DNA from: Litsea cubeba
Taxonomy: Eukaryota > Streptophyta > Magnoliopsida > Laurales > Lauraceae
Direction of reading: 5' to 3'
DNA: 64,000 nucleotides
Assembly (NCBI GenBank): GCA_012931725.1
Contig: CM022949.1
Span: 61,876,106 to 61,940,105, forward strand
Shown piece after piece: positions 44,978 to 57,543 of the stretch. Below the pieces are notes generated by a model, which was not told where the DNA came from, searched no databases, and saw only the letters and a list, made by a program, of their open reading frames with translations. A program made the translations under genes and the position numbers. Positions within the stretch are counted from its first letter, which is position 1. Each line of letters starts with the position of its first letter.

Positions 44978-47627
44978 TGTTGACACCAAAAATGTCACTT
45001 TGCCTTTTCAAGATCCAAAAAGCTACATGAAGTCGCAACCTGCCATAAATAGGCAATGCTACTTCCAAAAAATCAAATCTTGTTAGAATCAAACAAAAAC
45101 TGCAAGATCCTTCAATACAGCCAAAAGAGGAGTACAGAAGAAGTTTCGGGCCATTTCAATATCATTTGGCCTAACTTTGCTTCTCCGACAGCTGAAAAGA
45201 AGCTCCTGGTGGCGAAAGCATCGGAGACACGAAATCTTCGATCAAAGCCGATGGATGGTCTCAAAATACATCGAAAAGGCTCCACGTCAAGTTTCGAGTC
45301 AAACCGACAACGTTTGACCCTACATCAACCCTCGACAGCTAAATCAAGCCTCTCGGTGGCGAGAACCACCGATGCCATTACTCATCAGATAGAGCACATG
45401 GACGGCTTCAAAATGCTCACAAAGGGCTACACGTCAAATCTCAGGTCATTTCGACAATATTTGACCAGACTTTGACGCTCGGAAGCCAAAACAGGCCTCT
45501 CGGCAGCGAAGCTCCCTTGGACCATGCTTTCCAAGATAGAGCCTATGGATCATCTTAAAATGACTCCAATAGGTTCCCTGTCAAATTTTAAGTCAATCGG
45601 ACATCGGTTGGCCGCACATCAAGCCGCGACATCTTCATCGCGATAAAAATAAGTCTACTAATGATAGGACCCCAAACGGCTTCAAAACTCAAACAAAAGC
45701 CTATGGTTGGTTTTATTTATTGCTCAGGAGGCTTCACCCCAAATTTCAGGTCATTCCAACATCGTTTGACCCAGTTTCAGCTTCTAACGGAAAATCGGCA
45801 GCTCTGCGCGACAAAGTCTTCGGCTTTCCCGGAAAATTGGAAACTTTGAAATCCAAAATGCAAGGATTCTCATCAAGTTTTCTACAGGGAAATCAGGCCA
45901 ATAAATGATCAAAAACTTCAATAAAAAATACAGAAGAAAAAAGAATCGAAAAACATAAAAAACGGATGCAAAACGGGACAAAAGGGGGAAAAACCCCCCC
46001 AGGGTCGCAGACCCTTGCGACCCTGGCCTAGGGTAGAAGGCCCCTATGACCCCGGCCAAGGGTCGCCAGCCCCTGCGACCCTAGCCCATGGTTGTGGCGA
46101 CCCTGGCCCATGGTCGCGGCGACCATGGAGCCCGAAATTGCCGAGTGGGCCCCGGAAGCCCCATTTTTCGTCGTTTTTTGCGATTCGAAGCGTCCAACTC
46201 ATGGGAATTTCCAAAATTCATACTTTTGAGGTGCCAAATCCTTTAACATCCATCAAAATCATGGGTCAATCATCAAGAGTGTCAAAATCAACATTGAACA
46301 CCAACCGGTCAACCAAAAAAGTGTGTTTTCTACCCAACCGATCGAGAAATCGACAGGACAGATGACACCGACCCGCTGTTGGCAACCAATACCTGAAATT
46401 ACATGGTCATCCGATGTCGATCTACATGAAGATCCATCGATGATCATCGCCAGAAGAATCCCAAAAGACACGGCACTGCCCGCGACTCTTCAATTGCTCG
46501 GCAACCACTTAGTGCGATTAATTGACTAGCTTTATTACAGTTATTAATCCATTTCTTTGGACGGCCCAATGAGAAGCAAGCATCCGGGAGTTACAAGTCA
46601 ATTGATTCATGGCATTTAACCCATGAAACTCCTCCCATCATGGCGATTAAATGCCCTTAATCTCCTCCGGCCAATTAGAAGCCAAGAAAAAGGAGTTACA
46701 AAATAAAGGACTTAAATCCTGTAACTCCTCCCATTATGTGGCTTAATGACAATAAAAGCCCATAAACTCTCCTAAATGGCTACCAAGAGCCTATAAGTAG
46801 GAGACAACCCCAAGCATTCCAGATAGACTGCAGAAAATCTGGAAATTCAGACAGAAAAAGGCATCAGAAATCTAAAAGAAAGAAAGAGAGAAAACTCTGC
46901 AAAAGTTATGCACCGGCCACCACTACAAGGTGACAAAAGTCCCTTGGGGGTACCCCTCCCCCAAGGTCCTTGCCTTCTCCTTCTGCCTCCAATGGCTTAG
47001 ACGTGGCTTTTCAGCCTGTCTACTTAGCTTTTTATTGGACATAGGACCTCCTCTTGGTCTTTATCCACTAAAAATCTAAGGTTATAGGAAAGCCAAGCGA
47101 ATCAAAAGCATCCTCTATTCTCATCTGCATGGATGATGGCGAAGTCCACATATGGCTTACGACCGTCAATTTGAACGAGTCCCCCAAAATCTCCTGAGAA
47201 GTTAGATCCTCCTTTTCTTGCTTTTCATTGTAGTTTGTATTTTTCCAAAAGAGACAAAAATCACAACTCTTGTCTTTCATTATTGATAAGAATTGCAAAT
47301 CGGCTATAAACGCCAAAAATCGGCTATAAACACCAAAATTGGCTATAAATGCCAAAAAAATCGCCTTTCACGGCAAACCAAGAAAAATGTCTCTTTTCTT
47401 AAATATATGTGCAATGGAAAACTTGAAAGAAGTTGATTTCCTTTTTACTTGCGAAGGTCGATCTCCGGATCACTACTTGTAATTCCAAGTAAAATAGAAA
47501 ATCTGCCACACCCACACAAAAAAATGTTGATGCACGCCTTTGCCCCCCGGTTACGAAAGGGCCAGATCCAACGGACTCCCACGTCCGCCGACCTCGGTAG
47601 AACCTAGCAATGAAGCGCTGTCCATCA
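44978..47627 (+). repeat. E4 3' LTR (LTR C)
   Basis: Starts TGTTGACACC and ends CTGTCCATCA. It is clearly diverged from LTRs A and B and contains a block of roughly 260 bases (about 45190-45500) they lack. The promoter is decayed (TATAAGTA at 46792). It has an extra GC-rich minisatellite at 46005-46135. Confidence 0.92.
46005..46135. repeat. GC-rich GACCCTGGCCCATGGTCG minisatellite in LTR C
   Basis: Five to six units built on CGACCCTGGCCNNGGGTCG, several of them palindromic. LTRs A and B have only one or two units in this place. Confidence 0.75.
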
Positions 47628-48233
47628 GAGATGTTTGTAGAACAGGTCAGGCCTACTAGGCAGGCCGCTATGAAAGTACTGATAAAGACTAAGATGGCTG
47701 AGGGAACCCCAGTACAAAAATATTTGTTAAAAATGATGTTGGCATTGAATGAGTTAGATGTACCTAGGGCTACGATTGATATAGAATCGCGGATCAACAT
47801 GATCATTCAATCACTACCGGACTCATTCAAACATTTCGAGACCAGTTATAATGAATTGGAAATAACTATAGCTGAGCTGTCTCGCCAACTGATAGTGTTT
47901 GAGAAAATCATGAAGAAAAGACCAACTGCCCTCATGACAGAAAAGTCATTTGCTAGGTCCAAGTCGAAAGGCAAATACCAGGATAGTAAGAAGAAATCAA
48001 TCATCAAAGGTCCTAAGGTGGAGAATGGTTCTACTAATGGTATGGCCAAGGCCACGGATACTGGAGCAAATGGAAAGTGTTTCCACTGTGGTATGATAGG
48101 ACATTGGAAGAGGAATTGTCCAGTTTTTCTGTCAAAGGAAAAGACCTCAGGTATGATTGAGTTAGTTGTTTCTGAAGTTAGTTTTTACAACTGGTACTTC
48201 AGAATCCTGGTGTGTATACTCCAGTGCAACTAA
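47628..48233 (+). pseudogene. Ty1/copia gag fragment
   Basis: Starts directly at the end of LTR C, so its own N terminus is missing; the first residues of the raw frame belong to the LTR. The copia-type gag helix region (SLPDSFKHFETSYNELEITIAELSRQL) is followed by a Lys/Ser-rich linker and a zinc knuckle CFHCGMIGHWKRNC (C-x2-C-x4-H-x4-C). It packages copia RNA in the family; here only a remnant. Confidence 0.88.
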
Positions 48234-50914
48234 TTACATATGTAATATGTTGTAGGAGTTACAAGTAACCAAGAGGATTAGTGGCGGAGAAAATCATTGT
48301 TAACCTGGGATCGAAAGCCAAGGCAGAAGCAGTGTCAGTGGGAGTAGTGACTTAGTTATTTTCAGATATTAAGTTGATTTTGTTAGATACATTATATGTA
48401 CTATTTTAAGATGAAGTTTTAATTTCTAGTATAATGAATAAGAGTTATTCTAATACTTTTGGTAATGAAATTGTCTTAAAGAGGAACGGTACTCTTATAT
48501 ATTCTGACAAGGTAATCAATGGCCTTTATTTGTTTAACTCCCACAATGTATCAGATACATGACACTGATATTAATAATAGACCATCATTAAATAGGTAGT
48601 CACCTTCACCTAATCCAACAAAAATTTGGCACCTGAGGCTAGGTTATATGAACCTAAACAGGATTTACAGGCTAGTGAAAGATGGTATATTGCCTTCATT
48701 GGCTATAGAACCGATGTCTGTCTGCTAGTCTTGTCTGGAAGGCAAAATGACCAAAAGACCCTTACTTATCTAAGGGCAGTAGGGCCAAAGATTTATTGGA
48801 GTTAGTGTATACTGATGTGTATGGACCCATAATATTAGGGCAAGAGAATGATACGAGTATTTCATCACTTTCACCGATGATTACTCAAGATATGGATACA
48901 TATACCTTATGCACCGCAAGTCCGAGATTTTTGAAAAGTTCAAAGAGTTTCGAGCAGAAGCGGAAAAGCATTTAGGTAAAAGTATAAATACTCTTCGATG
49001 AAATCGAGGAGAAAAATATCTCTCCACTAATTTTATGGTATACCTATCAAAAAATGGGATTCGATCCCTGTTGTTTACTCTTGGTTTGCCTCAACAGAAC
49101 GGAGTAGCAAAAAGAAGGAACCAGACTCTTTTAGATATGATCAGGCCTATGATTAAGTTTCTACGGATGACCTATATTTTGGGATATGCAATGTATATAC
49201 TAAACCTCATTCTATCTAAGTCTATACCGGAGACTCCCCGGGAGTTATGGACCGGGCGAAAGCCTAGTCTACAACGTTTTTAGGGTTGTCTAGCACACGT
49301 GCTGAATGTTAAGATGGATTAGTTAGAATCGAAGTCGGAAGCATACATATTTATAGAATATCCCAAAAGGTACTAAAGACTGGTTATATTATAATCCCCA
49401 AAAGTAGAAAGTTCTTGTTAGCACTAATGCGGTTTTTCTGAAGGAAGATTATATAATTAACCGAAAATCTCTAGAAAAAGGTTATCTTGGAAGAAATTCA
49501 AGAGTGATCAATTCCAAGTCCAAGAATAACTTAACTTTAAGAAAATACGCTCATACCAGACCCAGTAGTTACACCAGTGCCTTGTCGTAGTGGGAGCATT
49601 GTCAGGACCCCTGACAAGTTCTCGGTTTTGGGAAAGGCTTACGAGGCAATCCCGGAAGAACTGGAACAAGATCCCTGTAACTATGATGAAGCAGTTAATG
49701 ACATAGTTTCGGGAAGTTAGCTAAATGCTATGAAAGCTGAGATGGAGTCTGTGAACTCCAATCAGGTCTGGACACATGTGGACTTGCCTGCCAATATAAA
49801 ACCTATTAGGTGCAAGTGGGTTTACAGGAGAAAAAGAGGACCAGATGGAAGAGTTCCATCCAGATACTCTTATCCATTGCGGTTCATCTCGGTGATGAGA
49901 TTTGGCAAATGGATGTCAAGACAGCGTCTGACGACGACAATCTTGAGGAAGACAGCAGCCAGACGATTTTATAGCTAATAACCAAGTGTAAAGAGTTTGC
50001 AAGCTGCATAAGTCCATTTACGGATTCAAGCAGGTATCCCGGAACTAGGAACATCCGTATTGACAAGGCAGTCAAGTCATTTGATTTTTGTCAAAACCTG
50101 GATGAGTCGTGTGTGTGCATGAAAAGTCAAGAAGGCAGGGTAGTTTTTCTGATATTATATGTCGACGACATCCTTCTCCCATGGAATCACATAGGGATAT
50201 CGTCAACAGTAAAAGTTTTGGTTGGCTAAGACTTTTGATAATAAAGGACTTAGGAGAAACCAGTTGCATCCTATCGATCAATTTCCATTGAAATGGGAAA
50301 AATGGGATGATAGGCTTATCTCATGATGTTTATATAGATAAGGTGCTAGTACGGTAAGCTATGCTTTGTACTAGACCGGATATTTGTCATGCAGTAGGCC
50401 TAGTCAGCAGATATCAGTCTAACTCAGGTCCTTATCATTTAACTTCTAAAAGCTGTGTTCTCAAATACTTGAGAAGGACTAGAGATCACATGTTAATTTA
50501 CAATAGTGATGAGTTGATTCCAGTCGGTTACATAGATACTAACTTCTAGTCAGATCAAGATTCCAGGAAATCAACTTCTGGGTATGTGTTTATGCTATAG
50601 CCTCTTGAGAAGCAGCTTGGCTAAAAAGATTCCTTATGGAACTTGGAGTGGTACTTTTGGCAAGACAGCCGCACACAATTTACTGTAATAACAGCAGGGC
50701 AGTCACTAAGTTCAAAGAACCAAGGATCTAAAAAGCATGTACAGAGGAAGTTATCTATGGTCAGACAGATTGTGCAGAGAGGTGATGTACGATCACCAAG
50801 ATAGCCTCTGCAGACAATCTGGGAGATCCCTTTACTAAGCTTTTGACTATCAAAGTCTTTGGGCTGTAAGTGGACGGGATGTGCATGAGATGCAACCCTA
50901 ACTGGCATTGAGCC
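48234..50914 (+). pseudogene. Ty1/copia pol, heavily decayed
   Basis: Fragments in all three frames in the right order. Pre-integrase block (WHLRLGYMNLNRI and CLEGKMTKRP) is at about 48630-48760. Integrase core (FTDDYSRYGYIYLM, then LPQQNGVAKRRNQTLLDM) is at 48860-49180. RT pieces (MESVNSNQVWTHVDLP, CKWVYRRKRGPDG, MDVKTA) are at 49735-49930, with LYVDDILL near 50155. RNase H pieces (LCTRPDICHAVGLVSRY, SKSCVLKYLRRT) are at 50360-50550. Many stops and frameshifts mark it as one of the oldest insertions here. Confidence 0.85.
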
Positions 50915-50926
50915 CAAGTGGGAGAT
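50915..50926 (+). promoter_or_regulatory. Copia polypurine tract
   Basis: AAGTGGGAGAT directly precedes the LTR start TGTTAG, the usual copia arrangement. Confidence 0.8.
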
Positions 50927-51297
50927 TGTTAGTTTTATGGACTCAATCCAGTAGATGATATAATAAATTGATTAATTTCTTTATTTATCAATATATATTT
51001 ATGCTTTCCTTTCATGAGATGAATTGTGATTTATTATATACTTGCACATAACCAATACGAATGACATGATGGTTCATGAGATAAACCGGAGTCCACAAGT
51101 ATATTAGATCTAACACATGTTTATGGATGAGATCCACATACAGGAGACATGTGTAGCAAATCTTATACTTAAATATCTTCACAACCAGTGATGAGACTAG
51201 ACATCTCATACTGACAAGGTTGCAACACTTTGATCATCATGAGATAGTGTGATTTTTCTCGATCATTAGAATGGAAGATTCTGTATCATAGTGCTGG

Positions 51298-52446
51298 TAG
51301 GGGTGCACATCGGGCCCGGGTCCCAGGTTATCGGGCCGGGTTTGGCCCGACCTGATAATTTTTAAGAGATGAATGACCCGACCGATAACCCTGTTAAAAA
51401 TCTTTGGGTTATCAGGTTTTGGGCCACCGGGTTATAGGGCTATCGGGTTCGGACCGGGTTAAACCCGATTGTCCGGTTAAAAAATTAGGCTTTATGGGGA
51501 TATACTGAACTGAATGCTCTGGAACTGACTTTAGATATTGATTGGATACATCTGGTTCGTCTCTTACCAAACTTGAACCTTCGTTAAGATCAACATCGGA
51601 ATCAGTATTGCAGCAGAAGTAAGTCGGAGATCCTTCTTCCTCTCCACCACGAAATTCCAGAACCCCTCTGAGTCAATTCGCTTGCAGAAGGAACGAATGG
51701 AATTGACTTGAGAAGAGCAGCCTGGTCGGCTGGATCAGAAAGATCGGGGTGTTCATGGAGGGCGACGATGGTGGCGGCTTTGAGGAGGTGTCGACGGAGC
51801 CATCGATGGAGAGCTCACGGCGGTTGAGGGTTTCTATGGTTTGGTTGGTGGAGTGGTGGAGAGATTGGAGCCTGTGGTGGATGGCTTAGGTTTTGGAGAG
51901 GAGGTCTTGTTAGAGGGAGGAGAAGTGGGAGGAGAGGTCTTTCTAGAGGAGAATGCAGGTGGTGACAAGGGAGGATTGCTTTTCCAATTCATTGAAGCTG
52001 GATTGGATTGGATTTGGGTTTTAATTTGGTGGTATAGGAGCGTTTGGAGGGCAGATTGCGGTTGGGGAAGACCCCATCGTGTCACAATTGCAGTGCATAT
52101 GAAAGTGAAATGAGAGAGGGGAAGAAGCCCTAAGTTGGTAGGGGAGAAGGGAAAGGGAAAAGTATTTGGGATGTCCCACATAGAACATTTACGAAGTGAA
52201 GCACAAGAAAAAAGTCAATAAAATGACATAGAAGGCCAGTTGTAACTAGTCATATTATTTTATTATGGTTAACAACCGGGTTATCGGGTCACCCGATAAC
52301 CAGAAAATCTTGAATTCAGTGAACCGAAACCTGGTCCTATTAAGAATTTATCGGGTCGGGTTTGACCCAGACCGATATGAAAGGCTTCGGACCTGCCCGA
52401 TAAGCATTGGGTCGGTCCGAGTCTAGAAGCCCGATGAACACCCCTA
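51298..52446. mobile_element. Non-autonomous hAT-type DNA transposon
   Basis: Terminal inverted repeats TAGGGGTGCACATCGGGC and TAGGGGTGTTCATCGGGC (the latter read from the right end, minus strand) bound 1149 bases. The 8-bp target duplication AGTGCTGG is at 51290-51297 and 52447-52454. Many CCGGGTTATCGGGT-type subterminal repeats lie near both ends, as in hAT elements. The small frames inside show no transposase motif, so movement would need a helper enzyme. Confidence 0.93.
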
Positions 52447-53089
52447 AGTGCTGGTACATTGGCTGTATTGAAGGACCATGAGAAGCACCTTATAAACACT
52501 GTCTTTACTTTAAGGTATGCTCTCATAATTCCCTAGCACTTGGCTCTCAATCCCGAGACATTAATGAACTCAAGTTTCTATCTATTCATTTGCTTTTAGT
52601 CACCAATGAGGGAGGCCAACTGTAGGTTATCACCTTAGTGATTTGGGTACGTGGTAGTAGGACAGTGGAAACATTCAATGGTCAAGATGGAATCTATCTC
52701 TAATATCTCCATGTGCCAATTAATGGATTTATCATTGGTAAGTGCGCACCCATTCATATTAAGAGTTAATTGGAAAGGTACCTATGATCATTATAATTAA
52801 TTAGGGCTCAAGGATAATAAAATGTGGATCTAATTTGGAAGATAGGTCCAATTGATCCATGGATATCGATAGAGGGGCCTACTTGTGGTAATGTGGAAGT
52901 TTAGGGTCTTCTATGTAATATTCCTATGACTGGAGTTCAATTGTATTTATATAATGGAGTTATTTGCAATTAACTGTGGGCCCGGATTGCACATGAGATG
53001 TGGGGTCGCGAGTCCTAGTTGAAGCCAGCTTTCTAGGGAATCCCTAGTGGTCCCCACGCTAGCCCAATTATTAAGTTACTAATTCTAGC

Positions 53090-53275
53090 TGAACTCTAAA
53101 AGGAATGTTACTATTTCTATTTGAAGTGAGACTTCTAATAGTGGTAATAGTAAACTTACTAATTTCAGTAGAAGTGAGACTTCTATTTTAATTAAAAAGA
53201 GAAAGTTACTAATTCTTAATTGAAGTAAGACTTCTATTTTAATTAGTAAAGAAGAGGTTGCTTTAAGCTATAAAT
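53090..53275. repeat. GAAGTGAGACTTCTA tandem repeats, first copia LTR
   Basis: Four units of about 45-50 bases with the core GAAGTGAGACTTCTATTTTA, whose GAAGT and ACTTC arms are self-complementary, just upstream of the TATA-like box. The second LTR (54366-54640) has about six units. Confidence 0.85.
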
Positions 53276-53846
53276 ATATGAGGAAAAAGAGGTGGACACT
53301 TCTTATGCCATTCCTAGCGATTCATGCCCAAGGCTTTTAGGTGCAAGTGTTGCACGTCCAGCCCTCTCTCTCTCTCTCTCTTAGTGCAAGTTGTTTCACA
53401 CCCCTCCTCTTTGTGCAAGAGTTGCACACACTTTCTCTTCTAGTTCCTCCTTTGAGTTTCATAGTAGTTTTCTCTTGGAGATCCCACCATCTTCTTGAGA
53501 AAAAAGAGAATCTGATACGGGTCATAGCGTGGAAGATCAAGAGGTCTTGGAGATCCCTAGTTGATAAGTGAAAGAGTTTCATCATCAAAGAAAGACGCAA
53601 CTTCTCCATTAGAGCACAACCGAGCTCCAAAGATATAATCCACTTCCTTACATATTTAGGTTATTATGGATGCTTGTTAGTTGCTAGTTTTATATCTTCT
53701 AGATAGAATTATTTACTGATCATGATGGCTGAGATTGAGGGTATGCATCCTGAATTGGGTTTTGTTGCCTTCTGGATAGATGATCCCTGCATCAAGTGGG
53801 TCAAAAGTTTTTGAAACATATCCTAGCGGCCCACCTAATTCCAACA

Positions 53847-54340
53847 GTTACTACTACTACGAGAAGCAGGCCGGTGAGATCTCAGAGGATCCCCAACCAA
53901 CAGAGGTGGAACGAGAGTGGCATGCTGATGACGTAGAGCAGTGTCATCACATCCGGCATGAGAGAGATTTACATGGGACTTCATTTAGATATATTCTTTT
54001 TTTTATTTCTCTCGTTGGACATTTATTCATTGACTTGGTTTTCTTTTATTGGCCTTGTTTATTGGGTTGGCCAATGTAATAATTAACTTGATACTTTAGT
54101 TTTGTTTATTTATCTTTCTTGCACCTTTAATAATTAATGATAATTATTATTCACTGTTGATGTTCCATATGCCTAGAGTTGTATGAACTCTATAATTATT
54201 GTAATACATGATGCTTGAATTATTATATCCTCACATCGGACTTTACAATCTGTGGGCCCAAAGGATAAAATTTTTAATTAGTCCTAAATCTTACTCTCCT
54301 GATCCGGTTTATTCTTTAATTGGGTTTGGGGGACGTGAAA
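53847..54340 (+). mobile_element. Chromovirus LTR 3' fragment (E1-related)
   Basis: Aligns with E1 LTR positions about 667-1164, from the exon-like module (EWHADDVE tail, stop replaced by CAG) to the GGGGGACGTGA end. The left edge joins the copia LTR end directly and the right edge runs into CTAGT of a second copia LTR. No primer site follows, so it is an LTR inside copia DNA whose 5' part was deleted. Confidence 0.82.
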
Positions 54341-54961
54341 CTAGTAGTCCCCACGCTAGCCCAATTATTAGAAAGTTTCTAATTCTAGTTGAACTCTAAA
54401 AGGAAAGTTACTATTTCTATTTGAAGTGAGACTTCTAATGGTGGTAATAGTAAAGTTACTAATATTAGTAGAAGTGAGACTTCTATTTTAATTAGAAAAA
54501 AAATAGAAAGATACTAATCATTTTTGAAGTGAGACTTCTAATTATGATATAGTAAGTTACTAATTATTGTGGAAGTAAGACTTCTATTTTAATTAGTAAA
54601 AGAAGAGACTTACTAATTGTTAGAGAAGTGAGACTTCTATTTCAATTAGAAAAAGAAGGAGGTTTTGTGCTATAAATAGAGGAGAGGTCTGGACTTCCAA
54701 GTAGTTGTTTTTTGGGGATTCACGCCCAAGCTTTGAATGTGCAAGTGTTGCATGACCAACCCTCCATAGTGCAAGTGTTGCACATCTTCTTCTTCTCTCT
54801 TGTCTCTTATAGTTTCTCCTTTGAGTTCCTAGCAGTTTTCTCTTGAAGATCCCACCATCTTCTTGAGAAAATGAGAATTTGATATGGGTCATAGCGTGGA
54901 AGATCAAGAGGTCTTGGAGATTCCTATTTGATTAGTGAAAGAGTTTCATCATAAAAGAAAG
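54341..54961 (+). repeat. Second copia LTR, 5'-truncated, first piece
   Basis: Position 54341 aligns to 53044 of the first copia LTR. It has six GAAGTGAGACTTC units and a TATA-like GCTATAAATAGAGG near 54669. It is interrupted at 54961 by a solo LTR and continues at 58021. Confidence 0.85.
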
Positions 54962-56329
54962 TGTACGACCCTGACCCGAGAGACCTCGATTAGTGTTAAT
55001 TAAGGGGTGTTTTAGCTCTAAGTGTGTTTAGTGGATTTTTGTTTAGTTTTGGGTTAGAATAGCATGTTAAATAGCTCTGGGAACTTTTGAGAGACTTCTG
55101 GGTTTGATGGGACCCTTTCGGGGTTCTTTTTACGATTTTGTGTGACCTTGGGAGTTTATTCTTGATTTCCTAAAATTCATGTTTTAATCCCATTTGACTT
55201 ACCTTGTTAATCCCTACAACTTTCATGTTGACATCGTTCCCATTCGAGAGCCCTAAACCTGACTTTTCCCAATTTGAGGGAAAAATGATCTTTTTAACCC
55301 AAAATCTGGATACTATTTTCAATGTCACCAAAACCCACAAAACATATACTTTTTGAAAACCAGATATTTGGTCAAGCAACTTTGTCTTCTTCGTCGATAT
55401 TATTTGAGGTCCCGAAATGCATGTTTTTAGCCCGACAAGTACTGTAAGTTGTGGGACTTACTCCCTCTTTGCTATATACAGGAACCCTTTCTTCTCTTAT
55501 ACCCTTCCTTGCCCTAATTACTATTCTAAGAAAGGAATCCCAGCAGCCACCGTCCCTTCCTTGTTCTTCTTGATTTCTTCATCACAAATCCACACTAAAC
55601 TCTTGCATATTCAAGATTTGATCTCCGAATCATCATCCTCTCCTCAAGAGCTTCCATTTGGTATCATTTGTGGAGGGATCCATCGACCTTGCACTTTTCC
55701 TTGAGCTAGCCTTGTTCATTTGAGAACCTTATAAGTAAGAGATCCGTTCCATCTCCTAGATTCTTATTTATTAAACCCTTGAGACTCTTCGTTTTTATTA
55801 TTGGAAGTTTTCCCTTTGTTTTGATATTCTATGGTTTGGATTTGGGGTTTTTTTTTGTGTAGATTGTTGTTTTGGCTTGAAGGTTGTGTTTGTGGCTTGG
55901 AATTGTTAGCTTTGGACTTAAAGCAAGTGGATGAAATGATTTATTTGATGCTAAATCATATTTATGCATATTCTTGATTTCTCATTAATGACTCAATTTG
56001 CTTAAACCATCTTTTAAGACTTGTCTTCTATTGATCTCAAATGCATCAACTAATGTATATTTCCATCTCATTTTGTCTATTAGAAATATACATGGATTTG
56101 TGCTAAACTTGAATGGTTAATTATGGATTTTTATGGGTTCTTTCTCCTTATGATTTGATGGAAGAATGGATGAGATTGAATAATGGATTTGTAGTGAGGA
56201 ATTGGAATTGTGATTGATGAAATGGAGGAGCTTTTAGCTCAGTTTATTGTAGGGAATTGTTGTATAGAAATGTTAAATGTTTGGAGGAAGGAAGGGCTGA
56301 AAAATAGCTTTAGAATTCTGTGTTCGCAG

Positions 56330-56565
56330 CAATGTCGGTCAGGCTCTCGGTTAGATAGTGAACTGACACCCTCTTGATTCAAATTCCAGAGAGCTGCATT
56401 TTCTGAAATGTTCTGATGCTGAAGTGTCTACTAACCGACAGGTGACCGACACTAGTTCAGTTCAAATTCCAGAGAGTTGTCTTTCCTCTGACCCGGATGC
56501 TCGGTTAGCATGTCGGTCAGCCCTCGGCTAGCCAACAGCCAACCAAGAAGCTGACCGACACTATG
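56330..56565. repeat. Solo LTR cluster of ACCGACA / TCGGTYAG repeats
   Basis: About ten copies of TGTCGGTCAG, CTCGGTTAG and CTAACCGACA in both orientations. The motif is related to that of E1 (GTCGGTCAACCGAC) and occupies a similar place in the LTR. Confidence 0.75.
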
Positions 56566-57450
56566 AAATTTAATTGATTCCTTTTGAAGAATCATGTGGG
56601 ACTATATTGAGGAAGAAAACCCGTCATCATGATGTTATTAAGGTCTTTTTTAGACTTGTCGATGTATGTTAGGCCCCAAAATGTTTTTAATCCTTAAAGA
56701 GTACCAAATGTATATCAAACCTAACATACGGAACCCTATTTACATTGATTCAAATCTTGGACCTTTAACACTTGGCCCGGAAAGTATAGAAATCCATTTG
56801 TACTTGATTTTATCGGATTTCACCTGCACATTTCAAGTTTCATATCTTGTAACTAGCCTTGCCCCAAATATTGCTTATAGTAATTTTGTTATCTCGTTTA
56901 TGCCCGACCCGATATTGATGTGCTTTTGTGCCTATGGGCACCCCGTCCCGTATATGTATCTATTTTTTTTTATTTAGTGAATGTGACCTATGAGTCAGCA
57001 CCACTAAGCTTGGACGACCTTCTTAGTTTGATCCACTGACTTGGAGATCCCCCTCCCGTCCCGCCAGCTGCAGCTTGGATCCCGCAGAGTATATACCCGG
57101 TTCGCTACTGTGGTCCCGTAGAGTATCTATGTATATTATTATATTTAATCATTGATTCTCCTCACCTTGTGTGACAGAGGTCAATGTCCCAATGTGCTCT
57201 CATCACTTTAGTGAGAGAGGATTTAGCTTGGTGTGGTTGCCATCTTGACAGTTCCCTATTCTTGGTACCTTTACTTGCTTTATATTGTTCATGTCGTTTC
57301 TTAATAAATGATGCTTTTACTTTTATGAAATTCAATATTTATATACATGTTTTCCTACTCTCTTGCGAGGTATCATTGTTTATATTATTGTTATATCTTT
57401 TCACCCACCTGCCAGACTATCGTGTATGATCCATTTATTTTGGTACTCAA

Positions 57451-57543
57451 GTCCCAAACTCGTTTGCCTTTGAGGAGGAGCCTGAGGAGGCGGTTGATGA
57501 ACCACAGCGCGTGATTGAGTGGCAAGCTGACGATGTTATGTAA
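57451..57543 (+). other. LTR exon-like module, acidic peptide ending EWQADDVM-stop (solo LTR)
   Basis: After acceptor-like TACTCAAG (ending 57451) the frame starting at the final G reads VPNSFAFEEEPEEAVDEPQ and on to IEWQADDVM, with TAA at 57541-57543. Phase and C-terminal pattern match E1 and E2. Confidence 0.5.

Larger units (their letters stand above)
50927..53846 (+). repeat. Copia 3' LTR, split by a hAT insertion
   Basis: Starts TGTTAG after the polypurine tract and ends CCAACA at 53846; without the hAT element and its extra 8-bp copy it is about 1.76 kb. It has a TATA-like GCTATAAATATATG near 53270 and the GAAGTGAGACTTC repeats before it. The distal part is repeated at 54341-54961 plus 58021-58269. 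Confidence 0.85.

Noticed and set aside
51834..52181. Open frames on both strands inside the hAT element
   Set aside because: Low complexity (Ser/Thr/Pro on one strand, Gly/Glu/Val on the other) and no hAT transposase motif.
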